From contig NC_084590.1 in NCBI RefSeq assembly GCF_033807715.1, forward strand, positions 716,501 through 780,500: a stretch of DNA of 64,000 nucleotides. The letters are read 5' to 3'. The DNA is from Cololabis saira. Its lineage: Eukaryota > Chordata > Actinopteri > Beloniformes > Belonidae. Position 1 is the first letter of the stretch. Each line of letters opens with the position of its first letter. Below, piece after piece: positions 53,563 to 63,076 of this stretch. A model generated the notes under the pieces. That model was not told the DNA's origin. It worked only from the letters and a program-made list of their open reading frames with translations, and did not search any database. The position numbers and the translations under genes were made by a program.

Positions 53563-53790
53563 ATGGGCGGGGCGTGGAGCGCAGCTCCGCAGAAGCTGGT
53601 AACCCGTTGCTGCGTTGTAGCTGCAGCAGCTCCACACAACAGACGTGGGGAAAAGATCGCTAATGGTTTAACTTTTCACCGCTTCCCTGCTCGGAGGCAG
53701 AACCACGGAGGCCAAGTATCTGATATAACAGAGAGTCGTAGGCTCGCTTGGATCTCGGCTGTAACGACCAAACATAACCTTCCACAGTAA
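53563..53790 (+). pseudogene. THAP-type zinc finger fragment
   Basis: The reading TRCCVVAAAAPHN followed by GLTFHRFPARRQNHGG and ESRRLAWISAV matches the first half of a THAP domain: Cys pair, FHRFP, and the LAWI.A helix. In canonical domains the Cys pair is spaced (C..C with H/N); here it is CCVVAAAAPHN, where GC has become AA, so the first zinc ligand set is damaged. The second half (C..H) is missing, since the frame ends at a TAA after KHNLPQ. THAP domains bind transposon ends. Remnant of a transposase gene. Confidence 0.7.
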
Positions 53791-54171
53791 ACCACAAACA
53801 AACACACACACAGACCGGGGTCGGATCAAAACACGGGTTTTATTCCCCACTTCTCCAGCTAAACGCAGTTGCTGGCCAGCTCTCTGCGGTGCGATTAACC
53901 CCAATCTTCAGATAAAACTAGTTTGTGGAGGAAAAAATATTAACTCTATTTGTAGCTGCAGAGGAAAAAAATAATCTCACATGGAAAACAAAAATATTAC
54001 TCACGCCTCGGAGCCTCTTCAGCATAATATAGCAGTCAAAAAAAAGAAAAGAAAAGTAAGAGTAATACAAAACATGTACTGTATGTTGTACTATTAAACT
54101 AATTTATTGAAACACATGGCGAGTCAAACATTTACCAAAGCAGCTGCCAAACACTCCTAAACAAGGTAGCC

Positions 54172-54348
54172 TTAGACGTCGGTTGTGCAGAACTGCGGCA
54201 GTAAATCCTCATCGGAGCTCCACTCTTTGATGGGGATTTCATATGGATCCAAACCATTAATAATCATTATTTTCTCCATAAACCGCTCCCTGGCTCCCTT
54301 GTCTAAGGTATCCCGGTAAATTCCAGTTCCTTTCCAGCAGTTTAACAT
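54172..54348 (-). pseudogene. Transposon protein C-terminal exon fragment
   Basis: The reverse frame reads GIYRDTLDKGARERFMEKIM, INGLDPYEIPIKEWSSDEDL and ends PQFCTTDV with TAA. The DPYEIP..EW..D.DL pattern recurs in fish transposon proteins associated with THAP elements. AATAAA follows on the reverse strand (TTTATT at 54102), so this is probably a 3' exon. Its start and the rest of the protein are not visible. Confidence 0.55.
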
Positions 54349-54667
54349 CTTTTTTTTTTGCGTTCCGTCTGTTCACTTGGTGAAACAGAAAAGTAGTTTT
54401 GAAAGTCCGTCCCGTCTTCTCTCAAAATACAGCGACGGGGACAGGAGTTTTCCCGCAGTACGTGCTGGTGCTCATGGGAAATGTAGTGTTCTTACTGGTA
54501 AAGCACTACCGCTTTTGTCCAAAGGAGCCGCCAAACTCAACAAAAGTTGAAAGTTACATTGTGCTGCTTTAATTTCCAAAATAGATAACCCGATTTCAAA
54601 ATGGGAGGCTGACCTTTCTCTTAACACTAACCAAATCTCTTGGTCACAAATATGTTTAAATACTTTC

Positions 54668-55119
54668 TGTCACGGCTCAGACAGGACAGAGAACCCAAAT
54701 GCACAACACCAGGCAGGATCAGAGTCCAAGAGGCTTTAATCTTTGTCAAAAGGCAGGCAGGGGTCAAACCGGGTAGTCAGGCAGATCAGGCAAACAAAAC
54801 CAAAAACGGACAGGCAAAAATCCATACCCCAAGAATCAGGCAGGCTCAAAGACAGGCAGGCAGGCAGAAACAAAACAGGATATGCAGGCTGGAAAGCGAG
54901 GCAAAAACACACGACAATCTGGCAAACTAGAAGGTGGAAATGGGCCGGTATATGAGGGGAACTGCTGACGAGGGAAACCAGGTGTGGAGCTGGGTGGGGA
55001 AGCACAGGTGAAGGGAATGAGTGGATCTCTGGCTGATTAGGGTGGCAGGATCTGGAAAAACAGGGGAGTGAGTAAAACAGTAAAAAAAAAAACCTATCCT
55101 ACACTGTGAAACTGTGACA
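54668..55119 (-). repeat. 3' LTR (reverse-strand element)
   Basis: 452 bp; contains the CAGGCAGGCAGG-rich and AAAACAGG segments, shared with 56907-57356 at nearly every base. Confidence 0.93.
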
Positions 55120-56874
55120 GAACCCCCCCCTCAAGGGACAGATTCCAGATGGCCCAAAACCCCCCACCCCGGGCAGGAGGAGGGGTCCCGGAGGAGGGCC
55201 CCGGCCAACACATGGCCAAAGCTCCGGGGGCCGTCCTTGGTGCCGGGCAGACCGACGAGGCAGTTCGGGGGGTCGCCCTTGGGGCGTAACAGGCGGATCC
55301 GGGGGTCGGTCTGGGGGCTTGGCAGACTGGTCAGGGGGTCGGTCTGGGGGCTTGGTAGGCTGGTCAGGGGGTCGGTCTGGGGGCTTGGCAGGCTGGTCAG
55401 GGGGTCGGTCTGGGGGCTTGGCAGGCTGGTCAGAGGGTCCGTCTGGGGGCTTGGCAGGCTGGTCAGGGGGTCGGTCTGGGGGCTTGGCAGGCTCGTCAGA
55501 GGGTCGGTCTGGGACTGCGGCAGACTGGTCAGGGGGTCGGTCTGGGACTGCGGCAGGCTGGTCAGGGGGTCGGTCTGGGACTGCGGCAGGCTGGTCAGGG
55601 GGTCGGTCTGGGACTGCGGCAGGCTGGTCAGGGGGTCGGTCTGGGACTGCGGCAGGCTGGTCAGGGGGTCGGTCTGGGACTGCGGCAGGCTGGTCAGGGG
55701 GTCGGTCTGGGACTGCGGCAGGCTGGTCAGGGGGTCGGTCTGGGACTGCGGCAGGCTGGTCAGGGGGTCGGTCTGGGACTGCGGCAGGCTGGTCAGGGGG
55801 TCGGTCTGGGACTGCGGTAGGTTGGTCAGGGGGTCGGTCTGGGATTGCGGCAGACTGGTCAGGGGGTCGGTCTGGGATTGCGGCAGGCTGGTCAGGGGGT
55901 CGGTCTGGGACTGCGGCAGGCTGGTCAGGGGGTCGGTCTGGGACTGCGGCAGGCTGGTCAGGGGGTCGGTCTGGGACTGCGGCAGATCCATCCAGGATCG
56001 CCTCAGGAAGGGGAACAGAGACCACCTCCAGAACAGAGACCGGCGGGACCGCCTCCGGAACCGAGGGCTGCGGGACCGCCTCAGGAACAAGAGTCGGGGC
56101 TGACAGGAGGCGGGGAGCCGGAGTCGGGGCAGACAGGAGGCGGGGGGCCGGAACCGGGGCAGACAGGAGGCGGGGGGCCGGAACCGGGGCAGACAGGAGG
56201 CGGGGGGCCGGAACCGGGGCAGACAGGAGGCGGGGGGCCGGAACCGGGGCAGACAGGAGGCGGGGGGCCGGAACCGGGGCAGACAGGATGCGGGGGGCCG
56301 GAACCGGGGCAGACAGGATGCGGGGGGCCGGAACCGGAGCAGACAGGATGCGGGGGGCTGGAGCAGGAGCTGGAGCAGGAGCTGGAGCCGGAGCAGGAGC
56401 TGGAACAGGAGCCGGAGCAGGAGCTGGAGCTGGAACAGGAGCTGGAGCAGCAGCTGGAGCAGGAGCTGGAGCAAGCTGAGGCTGAGGCTGACGCCTTCGT
56501 CGTTGCCTCCCCTGAGCCTGCAGGCTCCTGGGCCCACCCAGAGCCAGGCGTGTTCCCCAAAAGGGGTCCCAATACTCCTCCTCCTTGGCCCAGCGCATGT
56601 TATCAGCCGATTCTCGGGGAGCAGGGACAAGCTGGGGCTGGGGCCGACGCCGTCGTTGTCTCCCCTGAGCCTGCAGGCTCCTGGGCCCACCCAGAGCCAG
56701 GCGTGTTCCCCAGAAAGGGGGAAAGGACTGGGGTGGGTCTGGGACCACCTCGGGAACAGCAACAGGCCGGAACTGGGGACATGTCCCCGTCCCCTTCACC
56801 GTACGGTGGTAGAACGCCACTTGGTCCCCATAAAAAAAATCCCACAAATCCTCTTCCTTACGTGGTAGGTCCAT
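55099..56874 (-). CDS. Proline-rich repeat protein of the LTR element (gag position)
   Basis: The ATG at 56874 gives MDLPRKEEDLWDFFYGDQVA. About 591 residues, ending at a TAG within the 3' LTR (CHSFTV). The N-terminal 100 or so residues are non-repetitive. GTRLALGGPRSLQAQGRQRR occurs twice. A P/A-rich part with PAPRLLSAPV decapeptides (about 9) follows, then about 20 copies of an 11-residue RPPDQPAAVPD unit. No capsid, zinc knuckle or protease motif is visible. It lies where gag belongs, downstream of the 5' LTR. The tandem repeats are DNA minisatellites kept in frame (30 and 33 bp), suggesting selection for, or tolerance of, an open frame. Function unknown. Confidence 0.75.
   Translation of the reverse strand: MDLPRKEEDLWDFFYGDQVAFYHRTVKGTGTCPQFRPVAVPEVVPDPPQSFPPFWGTRLALGGPRSLQAQGRQRRRRPQPQLVPAPRESADNMRWAKEEEYWDPFWGTRLALGGPRSLQAQGRQRRRRQPQPQLAPAPAPAAAPAPVPAPAPAPAPVPAPAPAPAPAPAPAPAPRILSAPVPAPRILSAPVPAPRILSAPVPAPRLLSAPVPAPRLLSAPVPAPRLLSAPVPAPRLLSAPVPAPRLLSAPTPAPRLLSAPTLVPEAVPQPSVPEAVPPVSVLEVVSVPLPEAILDGSAAVPDRPPDQPAAVPDRPPDQPAAVPDRPPDQPAAIPDRPPDQSAAIPDRPPDQPTAVPDRPPDQPAAVPDRPPDQPAAVPDRPPDQPAAVPDRPPDQPAAVPDRPPDQPAAVPDRPPDQPAAVPDRPPDQPAAVPDRPPDQPAAVPDRPPDQSAAVPDRPSDEPAKPPDRPPDQPAKPPDGPSDQPAKPPDRPPDQPAKPPDRPPDQPTKPPDRPPDQSAKPPDRPPDPPVTPQGRPPELPRRSARHQGRPPELWPCVGRGPPPGPLLLPGVGGFGPSGICPLRGGFCHSFTV
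55270..55985 (-). repeat. 33-bp in-frame minisatellite
   Basis: The unit CTGGTCAGGGGGTCGGTCTGG plus GACTGCGGCAGG or GGCTTGGCAGG is repeated about 21 times, with two blocks distinguished by the GGGACTGCGG and GGGGCTTGG variants. Confidence 0.95.
56100..56355 (-). repeat. 30-bp in-frame minisatellite
   Basis: About nine units of ACAGGAGGCGGGGGGCCGGA plus ACCGGGGCAG, some with GGATGC in place of GGAGGC, followed by GGAGCTGGAGCAGGA hexamer-type repeats to about 56470. Confidence 0.93.
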
Positions 56875-56906
56875 GTTGGCTGGGTTCAGTCTTGGCCAGA
56901 TTGTAC

Positions 56907-57356
56907 TGTCACGGCTCAGACAGGACAGAGAACCCAAATGCACAACACCAGGCAGGATCAGAGTCCAAGAGGCTTTAATCTTTGTCAAAAGGCAGGCAGG
57001 GGTCAAACCGGGTAGTCAGGCAGATCAGGCAAACAAAACCAAAAACGGACAGGCAAAAATCCATACCCCAAGAATCAGGCAGGCTCAAAGACAGGCAGGC
57101 AGGCAGAAACAAAACAGGATATGCAGGCTGGAAAGCGAGGCAAAAACACACGACAATCTGGCAAACTAGAAGGTGGAAATGGGCCGGTATATGAGGGGAA
57201 CTGCTGACGAGGGAAACCAGGTGTGGAGCTGGGTGGGGAAGCACAGGTGAAGGGAATGAGTGGATCTCTGGCTGATTAGGGTGGCAGGATCTGGAAAAAC
57301 AGGGGAGTGAGTAAAACAGTAAAAAAAAACCTATCCTACACTGTGAAACTGTGACA
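56907..57356 (-). repeat. 5' LTR (reverse-strand element)
   Basis: 450 bp, partner of 54668-55119. A TGGCCAAGACTGAACCC stretch begins a few bases inside on the reverse strand and could be the primer site; no tRNA match is claimed. Confidence 0.93.
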
Positions 57357-57844
57357 CTTTCACTATGACCAAGAATCCAAACTTACAACTTATACAGTAA
57401 AAAGTTCTTTACAGAACACATTATACAGGACAAAGGATGTTCCAGATGGGTTTTGCACCCTCTAATATCTGCTCACAGTGCACAGAGAACACCCCTGATA
57501 AGAATATGCATGCTTTATGGTTTTGTGCACTGGTACGGACGTTCTGGACGGAGATTTGTGATGATTTACCCACATGGCTCAATTAGAGAATTCCAGTGTG
57601 CCCCACACTATGCCTATTAGGTCAATTGGGAGACATCCATAATCTAACCTGGTTCACTTGTTCTCACTGCCTTATGTATCGCAAAGAAAACCATTCTTAT
57701 AAACTGGAAACAAAAGTCCAATCTATGTATTAATCACTTTAGGAATCTTCTGTCAGATCAGTAATTAGATAATGTCTGCTTCCACTGAACATCATTCGGC
57801 AGAACTACATTCTCTCTGGTCCCCGATTATAGGCTTCATTACCT

Positions 57845-58670
57845 AGTGGGGGCGGGAGGGTGGGGATCCTGTAGCCCTTGGGGTTGGGGGCTGATTTGGG
57901 GTGCTGGGATATGGGCTTCTGGTGGCCCTGGGGGCGGGGAGTGGGAGGGTGGGGGTCGTTGTGGTGGGGCTCTGTCCCTGACCGGAGGGGACTTTGGTGG
58001 TCTATAGGGGGGGGGGTTACCTCGTGGTGGTGGGTGGGGTGATTGGGGAGGGCCTGGTAGGGGGCCGCTGCCTTAGCCGTCACCGGGCCATTCCGGGTGG
58101 GCTGGGGTGTGGGCCTGGAACTCCCGCTCGGAGGGCCCGGCTGGGCGGGGGCCGCGTGCTCCGATGTCCACGGGAACTCTGGGGCTTCTGGGGGGTGTCC
58201 GCTGTGAGGGCGCGAGGGGGGGGTGGGGCCGGGTCCAGGGGGGCGGGCCTCCTCTGGCCGGGGGGTGCACGGGCGGGCGCGGCAGCGGCGGGGGGAGTCA
58301 TTCCCAGGTGTCTATGTTATCTGTCGTCAGTGTGAATGGAAGGATGTTGTGCCATTTCCCCCTCCGCCTGGTGGCTCCGGCGGCGCCGGGGGGGCGCTCC
58401 TGGAGGTGCGGTGGGGCCCCGTCGGCCATCCTGGTCCATGGGGGAGCGTGGGCGCCTACCAGGGCCAGTACCACTGGCCCTGCCTCCTGCCCACCCTACA
58501 TGACTCACGCACACATACTGTAAGTCCGAGGGGTCAGGGGGCCCAGGGTGTGGGGGACACTGTCAGCCCCTTGGTTTTGATAACATTTTACACACCCTGC
58601 ACTCAACACTTAACTTATATACCTGATACCCTGACCTCCCCCTCCCTGTTTTTATTGCATTAGTCACATC
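57845..58670 (+). other. G-rich L1 3' UTR
   Basis: Runs such as GTGGGGGCGGGAGGGTGGGG and GGGGGGGGGG (58010) on the plus strand give many G-tracts able to form quadruplexes, a known trait of L1 3' UTRs. Open frames here follow composition only. A CACTCAACAC...CCTGACCTCCCCC end precedes 58670. Confidence 0.55.
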
Positions 58671-58759
58671 CACTCAACACCAGGGGCGAAAGTGGGACTT
58701 ACTTCACCTACGTTCCCTCGTCGGCCTGGGGCGGGGTGGTGGCGGTGCCCCCCCGGGGA

Positions 58760-59290
58760 GGGGGGAGTCGTGAAAGAATGAGTGTCCATGTCTGTGTTGG
58801 TGATAGTGTAAGGGTCCTGCGATGGAAGATGCACAAACAGGCCCGCCCCTTCCTATACGCAGAGTACGCACATTGCGTAAGGCCCCCGACGGCCAGGGGC
58901 CCCCAATTGCCTGAGCGAATTTGCGGAGTTTAGGCAAAGAACGTACTTTAGGATCCTCCCACTATCTGAGTACTACAGACAGACCCCTCGCCACAGCTGC
59001 TGCTACGGTATTTGCGCAGTGGTGTGTTGTGAATCCAAAAACGTAACTTGACGTTCAATCTCATGCGTGCACGGTGCAGCAGCCAGCAGCTGTTTGTTTA
59101 CGTTTACGAGCCAGCGACCGAGCCGGCGCTAAAAAGAAAACCTAGTTCAGAGTTACAGTAGTAACAGTAACACCAACACTGCAGACTGCAAAATGAAAAG
59201 GATATATCCTTCAGGGTGCGAAAAAAAGAAAAAGAAGCAACGGAATGATGAGCTGCGTCAACAACAGTCAGGTAACCAGCCAACGTGACT
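58760..59290 (+). mobile_element. hAT element 5' region
   Basis: TATACGCAGAGTACGCACATTGCGTAAGGCCCCC at 58854-58888 resembles a fish hAT 5' region, followed by a first coding exon at 59193. No right end is identified before the microsatellites. Confidence 0.45.
59193..59271 (+). CDS. hAT transposase first exon (KR.YPSG.EKKKKK type)
   Basis: Starts MKRIYPSGCEKKKKKQRNDE and ends QQQS at donor CAG/GTAACC. The basic MKR.Y.SG..KRKKK N-terminus is typical of ZMYM/TTF-type hAT transposases in fish. Downstream exons are not found before the TA repeat, so it is a remnant or non-autonomous. Confidence 0.55.
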
Positions 59291-59476
59291 TCCATGGAAC
59301 TTGCAGTGTACACAAGAAAATCATGCACAATCTACAGCATGATTTTTTTGTCGTTTTGCTGTAACTTTGTTAGTTGTATCTGTATGACTATGACCAGAGC
59401 CTTGGGGTACCTATCCCAGTGGGCCATATACAGTTTTTATCCTAGGCAATATTTTTATACTTGGATTAACCTAGCT

Positions 59477-59489
59477 AATATATATATAT

Positions 59490-59575
<86 letters not shown>

Positions 59576-59588
59576 TATATTATAAATG
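59477..59588. repeat. (TA)n microsatellite
   Basis: TA dinucleotides, pure over most of the tract, with a TTATATTATATTATAA end. Confidence 0.98.
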
Positions 59589-59593
59589 TCAAA

Positions 59594-59596
<3 letters not shown>

Positions 59597-59625
<29 letters not shown>
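59597..59625. repeat. (GT)n microsatellite
   Basis: Fourteen or so GT units followed by a G-rich stretch. Confidence 0.95.
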
Positions 59626-59627
<2 letters not shown>

Positions 59628-59784
59628 GTGGGCCCGGGGCAGAGGGGGTGGGGGTAGTGGATTTATAACAGTTCAGTTATCTTATTGTTTGTTTGTCGCT
59701 CTCTTTTTGTATCTATAATTTCCAGGAGCTATGCTTAAGTTTGTTGGATTTTAACTGTTTTTAAGGTGAGAGAAACCCTGCAAA

Positions 59785-59845
59785 AACACTGGCCAAAATC
59801 AGTCCAAATCGGCCCAAATCGTGCCCAAATTGGCCCAAATCGCCG
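59785..59845. repeat. GGCCCAAATC short tandem repeat
   Basis: Five imperfect units: GGCCAAAATCAGTCC, AAATCGGCCC, AAATCGTGCCC, AAATTGGCCC, AAATCGCC. Confidence 0.8.
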
Positions 59846-59967
59846 CGGCCGCTGATTCCTGCTTAGCGCCCCCTGGGAGCCAGGATCGGCACTGTGCACA
59901 AAACTTTGGGCCTCCATCAGCAGGCCAAAAAAATAAAGTTAAAAAATAAAAATAAATTAATTAAAAA

Positions 59968-59975
59968 ATCGATGA

Positions 59976-60040
<65 letters not shown>
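59968..60040. repeat. (ATT)n microsatellite
   Basis: Pure ATT/TTA tract directly before the AGGGCCCGAGC repeats. Confidence 0.98.
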
Positions 60041-60305
60041 GGGCCCGAGCACTGAAAGTGCGAGGACCCTATTGTATCTGTGATGTTTATTAGGGCCCGA
60101 GCACTGAAAGTGCGAGGACCCTATTGTATCTGTGATGTTTATTATTAGGGCCCGAGCACTGAAAGTGCGAGGACCCTATTGTATCTGTGATGTTTATTAG
60201 GGCCCGAGCACTGAAAGTGCGAGGACCCTATTGTATCTGTGATGTTTATTATTAGGGCCCGAGCACTGAAAGTGCGAGGACCCTATTGTATCTGTGATGT
60301 TTATT
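60040..60305 (+). repeat. 52/55-bp tandem repeat at the start of a long element
   Basis: AGGGCCCGAGCACTGAAAGTGCGAGGACCCTATTG starts at 60040, 60092, 60147, 60199 and 60254. The 52- and 55-bp periods alternate, i.e. a 107-bp higher-order unit. Each unit contains GCACTGAAAGTGC, a small hairpin. The unit is the known start of a long fish repeat family. Confidence 0.95.
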
Positions 60306-62344
60306 ATTATTATTATTATTATTATTCTCGCCGTAAATGAATTGCCTTTTTGGAGGCCTTAAAATGCTCAAAAACTCACCAAATTTTGCACACGCTTCCA
60401 GAGTCGCGTAAAATTACGTATTTTATGGGCGACAGGCATGGGTCCACAAGAATGGGCTCTATAGCGCCACCTATTTTATGTTTTTCGACGAGCCCCATAA
60501 TATGGTTTGACTTACAGCAATGTCCTTTATGTGTCTATTATATCAGACAAAGCCCTACAAAAAAGTCTCTTGGACCCATGCTCTAAGTTACACAGGAAGG
60601 CCGGCATTTTGAATAGAAAATGTCATTTTTGATGAATTCTGATCATTTCTAGGCCTCGTACTTTAACGAACTCCTCCTAGAGATTTTATCAGATTGGCTC
60701 ACAACTTGGTTTGTACAATCTAGACACATGGCCGACGCTAAATTGCGAAGCTTTTAAGTTTTCACCAGAGGGCTTGACCGTAGTGATTCGGCGAAGTTTG
60801 AGGTCATTTTTAAGCCTCGCCCTCAAACATCAATTGGCTGTAATTCAGCAATACATGATTTGATGTGGATGAAAACGTATGTGCATGATTTTAGGCTGAG
60901 CCTGAAGACATCTATGGTGGAATATTCAGGATCGGTTGTAGCGCCACCTGTTGGCACCAGGAATTGTCATGTCTTCTAGTATGCATCTGTGCTCCAAGCG
61001 AGATCAGTTTAATGATCTCAAAGTTGGTCAGATAATAGGTAAGACATTGACGATGACTGACAGAGAAAACTGTACGTTCTTATCGAAGGGCGTGGCCGTT
61101 AGAGGTGGTCAAATTTCTGTGTCTCGCCATGAACATAAAAGTTGTTGTAACTTAAACATACTTGGTCCAAATTGACCCAAAATCAATACATGTAATCAGG
61201 CTTCCATTCTGAACAAGTGGATATGACAATCTTGGATTGAAATCCATAGCGCCACCTTTTGGTCAGGTATACATTTTTCATCAAATTATGTGCTGTCATT
61301 GCTGTTTCATTCATCCAATCACAATGAAATCGACACATATTATTGTCATAAGCGTCCTTATTAACTGTGTTGAGTATCGTGGTCATAACTTGAAGGGAAC
61401 TGCCATTTTACGTCACTCTGAATTTTTTGGTAAAATAATAATTTAAAATCATAGGCTTGGTCTTAAGACAATAAAATGTCAGATTTAGATACATTTCGAC
61501 ATGACTAAAAAATCATACGCTGGTACATATCGCTTTTGAAGAACTTTGTAACTCTCTTTTTCCAAAAATGTATTCATATACAATTAAATCATATTTTTGT
61601 CATGCCATGTCCAATTAACTTCGTAAACTTCGTAAAAATATTGTTTACTGTGATGTGAAAATATATTTTTGGCATTAAGGTGCGTAAAACGCACGATTGG
61701 TAATGAATATTTATTTAAATCCATTGGATTTAAAGCAAGCTGGCTCCTGCAGCGGAGCGGAGGCCGAGGGGGAGGGAGGAGGGGGGGAGCGGGGGAACGT
61801 TGCGTGCGCACCGTATTGACGTTCCTCACACGACATGAATCCTCCAGTGTTTTCACACAAGTCCCAACCTAATCTGTAAGTATTTTTTATTGTGTGCATA
61901 ATTGTAGAGTCGTCTTAAGACATCTATGGTGAAATATTCCTGTGGAATAGTTTTCACCGATGTATTTCGGCGGCGCATGTCTGTAATGCAGCTCGCTTTT
62001 TACCATGTCTTTCATGTCTCTGTCTTCTACCGAGACAGAGACCACTTAAATAAAACCACACTGATTTTGAGTCAAACCCGTCTTTTTAAATTCAATTTTT
62101 ATACAGAAAATAACTACAGTGCATGTATTACACCTTATTTCACAGCAGCTTTGCAATTTTATTATATTATTATCGGCTTTCAGCCGAGATCTGGTCGGGA
62201 CCGCGCCGCGCCGCGGAGGAGGTGCATTCAAGGACCGGTCGGAATTCTAAAAAGCCGATTATCCTCCTGGTGCGTTCAGGGACAACTGGAATTTACTGTA
62301 TTTGGCGAGAATTTACCGTTGCTTCATTTGCTTAAAAATTATTT

Positions 62345-62760
62345 AAAGGTGACCTATTATGGCATTTAATGTATATTTTAAACAGGCATTGAATGTCTTA
62401 AAAACAAGCTTTTGAAGGTTTTTTCTACATAAATGAGAAATTCAGCCTCTGGGCCATGTCTTTATTTTTACCGTTTCTAACCTTGTCTATGAGGGATTCT
62501 GAGGGGAGGGGGGGCTATGTTAATGAGGCTCTGTGCTGATTGGCTGCCTGAATGACGTGTAGCAGGGGAGCTTTAAGCCTGAATCACAATTGTGGGTCAA
62601 TGATGTATAAGGCCTTTGAGAGGCCTATTTTTAAAATACTTAAAATAAAGATGTATTTGGCCAGTTTCCAAACATTTGGAATGTAGTGTGCATATATGTG
62701 AAAACTTAAAACAAAGGTATTTTAGTGTTTTTAAACCTACATTAATAGGGCAACGACCTT
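62345..62760 (+). mobile_element. MITE end, AAAGGTGACCTATTATG type
   Basis: The terminal phrase AAAGGTGACCTATTATGGC and the following CAGCCTCTGGGCC...GATTGGCTGCCTG text correspond to a common fish non-autonomous DNA element. The matching inverted end was not found, so the right limit is approximate. Confidence 0.45.
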
Positions 62761-63076
62761 AAAAAAGTAATTTGGGGCGACCGTTATTTATCTCAAAATT
62801 AATAGATTTCCTTAACAAAATGTATATTTTAATAAGTATCAGTAATTAAATTAACTTTTCAAGAAAGATAGACTCATGTGTCCTTTCATTTTTGAAAACC
62901 ATTTTGAAATACATTTTATCTATAATGGAAGTGTCACCCTCATAAAGCCATTTATGCATACTATACCAATGATTTATATTTGAACCAAAACTCATAGACA
63001 TTAAATTTTGAATTTGCGGATTTCCTAAGTTCTATAGTAAACCATGGTTTGTTAAGGTTTTCAGAGCTTCCTTTAT

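Larger units (their letters stand above)
53310..54568. mobile_element. TTAA-flanked THAP element (Kolobok-like)
   Basis: TTAA lies at 53306-53309 and 54569-54572. Ends AGCAGCACTATGTAACTTTTC and GAAAGTTACATTGTGCTGCT are inverted with one mismatch in 19. Host L1 codons continue across (KLLLKLYR, then LISKIDNP). The interior holds a THAP-domain frame forward and a second transposon-protein fragment reverse. THAP plus TTAA target plus AG-starting ends is the known signature of Kolobok. A third copy of the terminal phrase (GGCACTATGTAACTTTG) lies inside at about 53430. Confidence 0.8.
54668..57356 (-). mobile_element. Non-autonomous LTR retrotransposon, 2.69 kb
   Basis: Two LTRs of about 450 bp (54668-55119 and 56907-57356) start TGTCACGGCTCAGACAGGAC and end ACTGTGACA. 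They are almost identical, differing mainly in an A-run length. CTTTC flanks both sides (54663-54667 and 57357-57361), a 5-bp target duplication. On the reverse strand a G-rich polypurine tract (GAGGGGGGGGTTC) abuts the 3' LTR at 55120. The interior encodes one proline-rich protein and no protease, RT or integrase, so it depends on another element. Near-identical LTRs mean recent insertion. Confidence 0.93.
48180..58670 (+). mobile_element. L1-type LINE 3' half, host of four insertions
   Basis: ORF2 C-terminal coding is traced in five pieces: 48188-48448 (GRLNLPDLQYYFLVNKLQYV, ISSTLTAWWDFLKIAKVSLF), 52843-52943 (TPIWNNPEILKND, WRDQGIKYL), 53140-53305 (YGISSNNFLEYQQLKSI), 54573-54662 (LISKIDNPISKWEADLSLN) and 57362-57850 (YKVLYRTHYTGQRMF-like, ICSQCTENTPDKNMHALWFC). 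The interruptions are the L2 LINE, a solo-LTR-like block, the TTAA element and an LTR retrotransposon. Stops occur (for example TAG at 57587). A G-rich 3' UTR follows from about 57845 to 58670. Endonuclease and RT core are absent, so the copy is 5' truncated. Confidence 0.8.

Noticed and set aside
55114..56978. Long open frames on the plus strand and in a second minus frame of the LTR element
   Set aside because: They are shadows of the 30- and 33-bp GC-rich minisatellites. Only the minus-strand frame ending at 55099 begins with a non-repetitive N-terminus placed correctly after the 5' LTR.
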